Source of the DNA: Flavobacteriaceae bacterium
Lineage (GTDB): Bacteria; Bacteroidota; Bacteroidia; Flavobacteriales; Flavobacteriaceae
Assembly (NCBI GenBank): GCA_020435965.1
Contig: JAGQYS010000005.1
Coordinates: 50,046-114,045, forward strand
DNA: 64,000 bases
Direction: 5' to 3'
In this document: positions 63,952 through 64,000 of the stretch, in pieces
How the letters are laid out: every line of letters starts with the position of its first letter
Position numbering within the stretch: position 1 is the first letter of the stretch
Translations under genes and position numbers: made by a program
Notes under the pieces: model-generated
Databases searched by the model: none
The model's input: only the letters and a program-made list of their open reading frames with translations
Told to the model about the DNA's origin: nothing

Positions 63952-64000
63952 TGGTCCCAAGTATTATATGGTTGTTTACTTAATTGCGAATTATAATATT

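Overview
The window is AT-rich chromosomal DNA from a Bacteroidota bacterium, almost certainly a marine-type Flavobacteriaceae. The evidence is type IX secretion (T9SS) C-terminal sorting domains, a PorZ-like protein, the Bat (aerotolerance) operon, SusC/FecA-style TonB receptor architecture, promoters of the Bacteroidetes form TTG-N19-TANNTTTG, and lipoproteins with Bacteroidetes-type lipoboxes. The genus cannot be fixed from the sequence. I saw no rRNA, tRNA, CRISPR array, insertion sequence, phage gene or origin. No gap between genes exceeds about 240 bases; the longest (about 11386-11620, 21437-21648, 44662-44862, 52066-52284) hold promoters or AT-rich DNA only.

Layout. 1-4.4 kb: the 3' part of a giant mosaic T9SS-secreted surface protein, cut by the window edge. 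4.4-9.9 kb (minus): porZ-recO-TonB receptor, tightly packed. 10-18.8 kb: glutamate dehydrogenase, an outer-membrane protein, cystathionine gamma-synthase, a DUF3298-type lipoprotein, a Na+/H+ antiporter, DinB, ArsC/Spx-like, a GNAT/FemAB-like protein, DUF1761 and a thioesterase. 18.9-20.9 kb (plus): yicC-gmk-nadD, translationally coupled. 21-30.4 kb: a Kbp-like LysM protein, a lipoprotein, gpsA, two convergent and unrelated sulfotransferases, a small conserved protein, a DPP-IV-like S9 peptidase, and pheS. 30.5-31 kb: cvpA.

31-35 kb (minus) is a compact inorganic-carbon cassette: beta-carbonic anhydrase, DUF2490 outer-membrane protein, SulP anion transporter, second beta-carbonic anhydrase. 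35.5-44.7 kb (minus) is a complete Bat operon: moxR, DUF58, a large two-membrane-segment protein, batA, batB, a TPR batC-like gene, batD, batE. A four-copy heptanucleotide repeat lies inside one signal-peptide coding region, and related repeats occupy the intercistronic gaps. 44.9-47.4 kb (plus) is an SDR / HD hydrolase / AlbA_2-like trio. 47.8-50.4 kb (minus) is a DUF1800-DUF1501 pair, followed by an ALDH7-type aldehyde dehydrogenase.

52.3-61.6 kb (plus) is an envelope cluster: a thioester-containing alpha-2-macroglobulin lipoprotein, an SH3 protein, a small monooxygenase-like protein whose tail is encoded by an intergenic repeat, and penicillin-binding protein 1C. 61.6-64 kb: two convergent EEP-family phosphatase/nuclease genes and a YciI-like lipoprotein.

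Most of the window is ordinary flavobacterial core and envelope biology. The most interesting items are the carbon cassette with an unusual TTG start and a strong intragenic hairpin, the possibly phase-variable repeat in the Bat operon, the A2M-PBP1C cluster, and repeat-derived coding at 59.2 kb. I found no clear wholly new system. All family assignments are by reading, without database searches.
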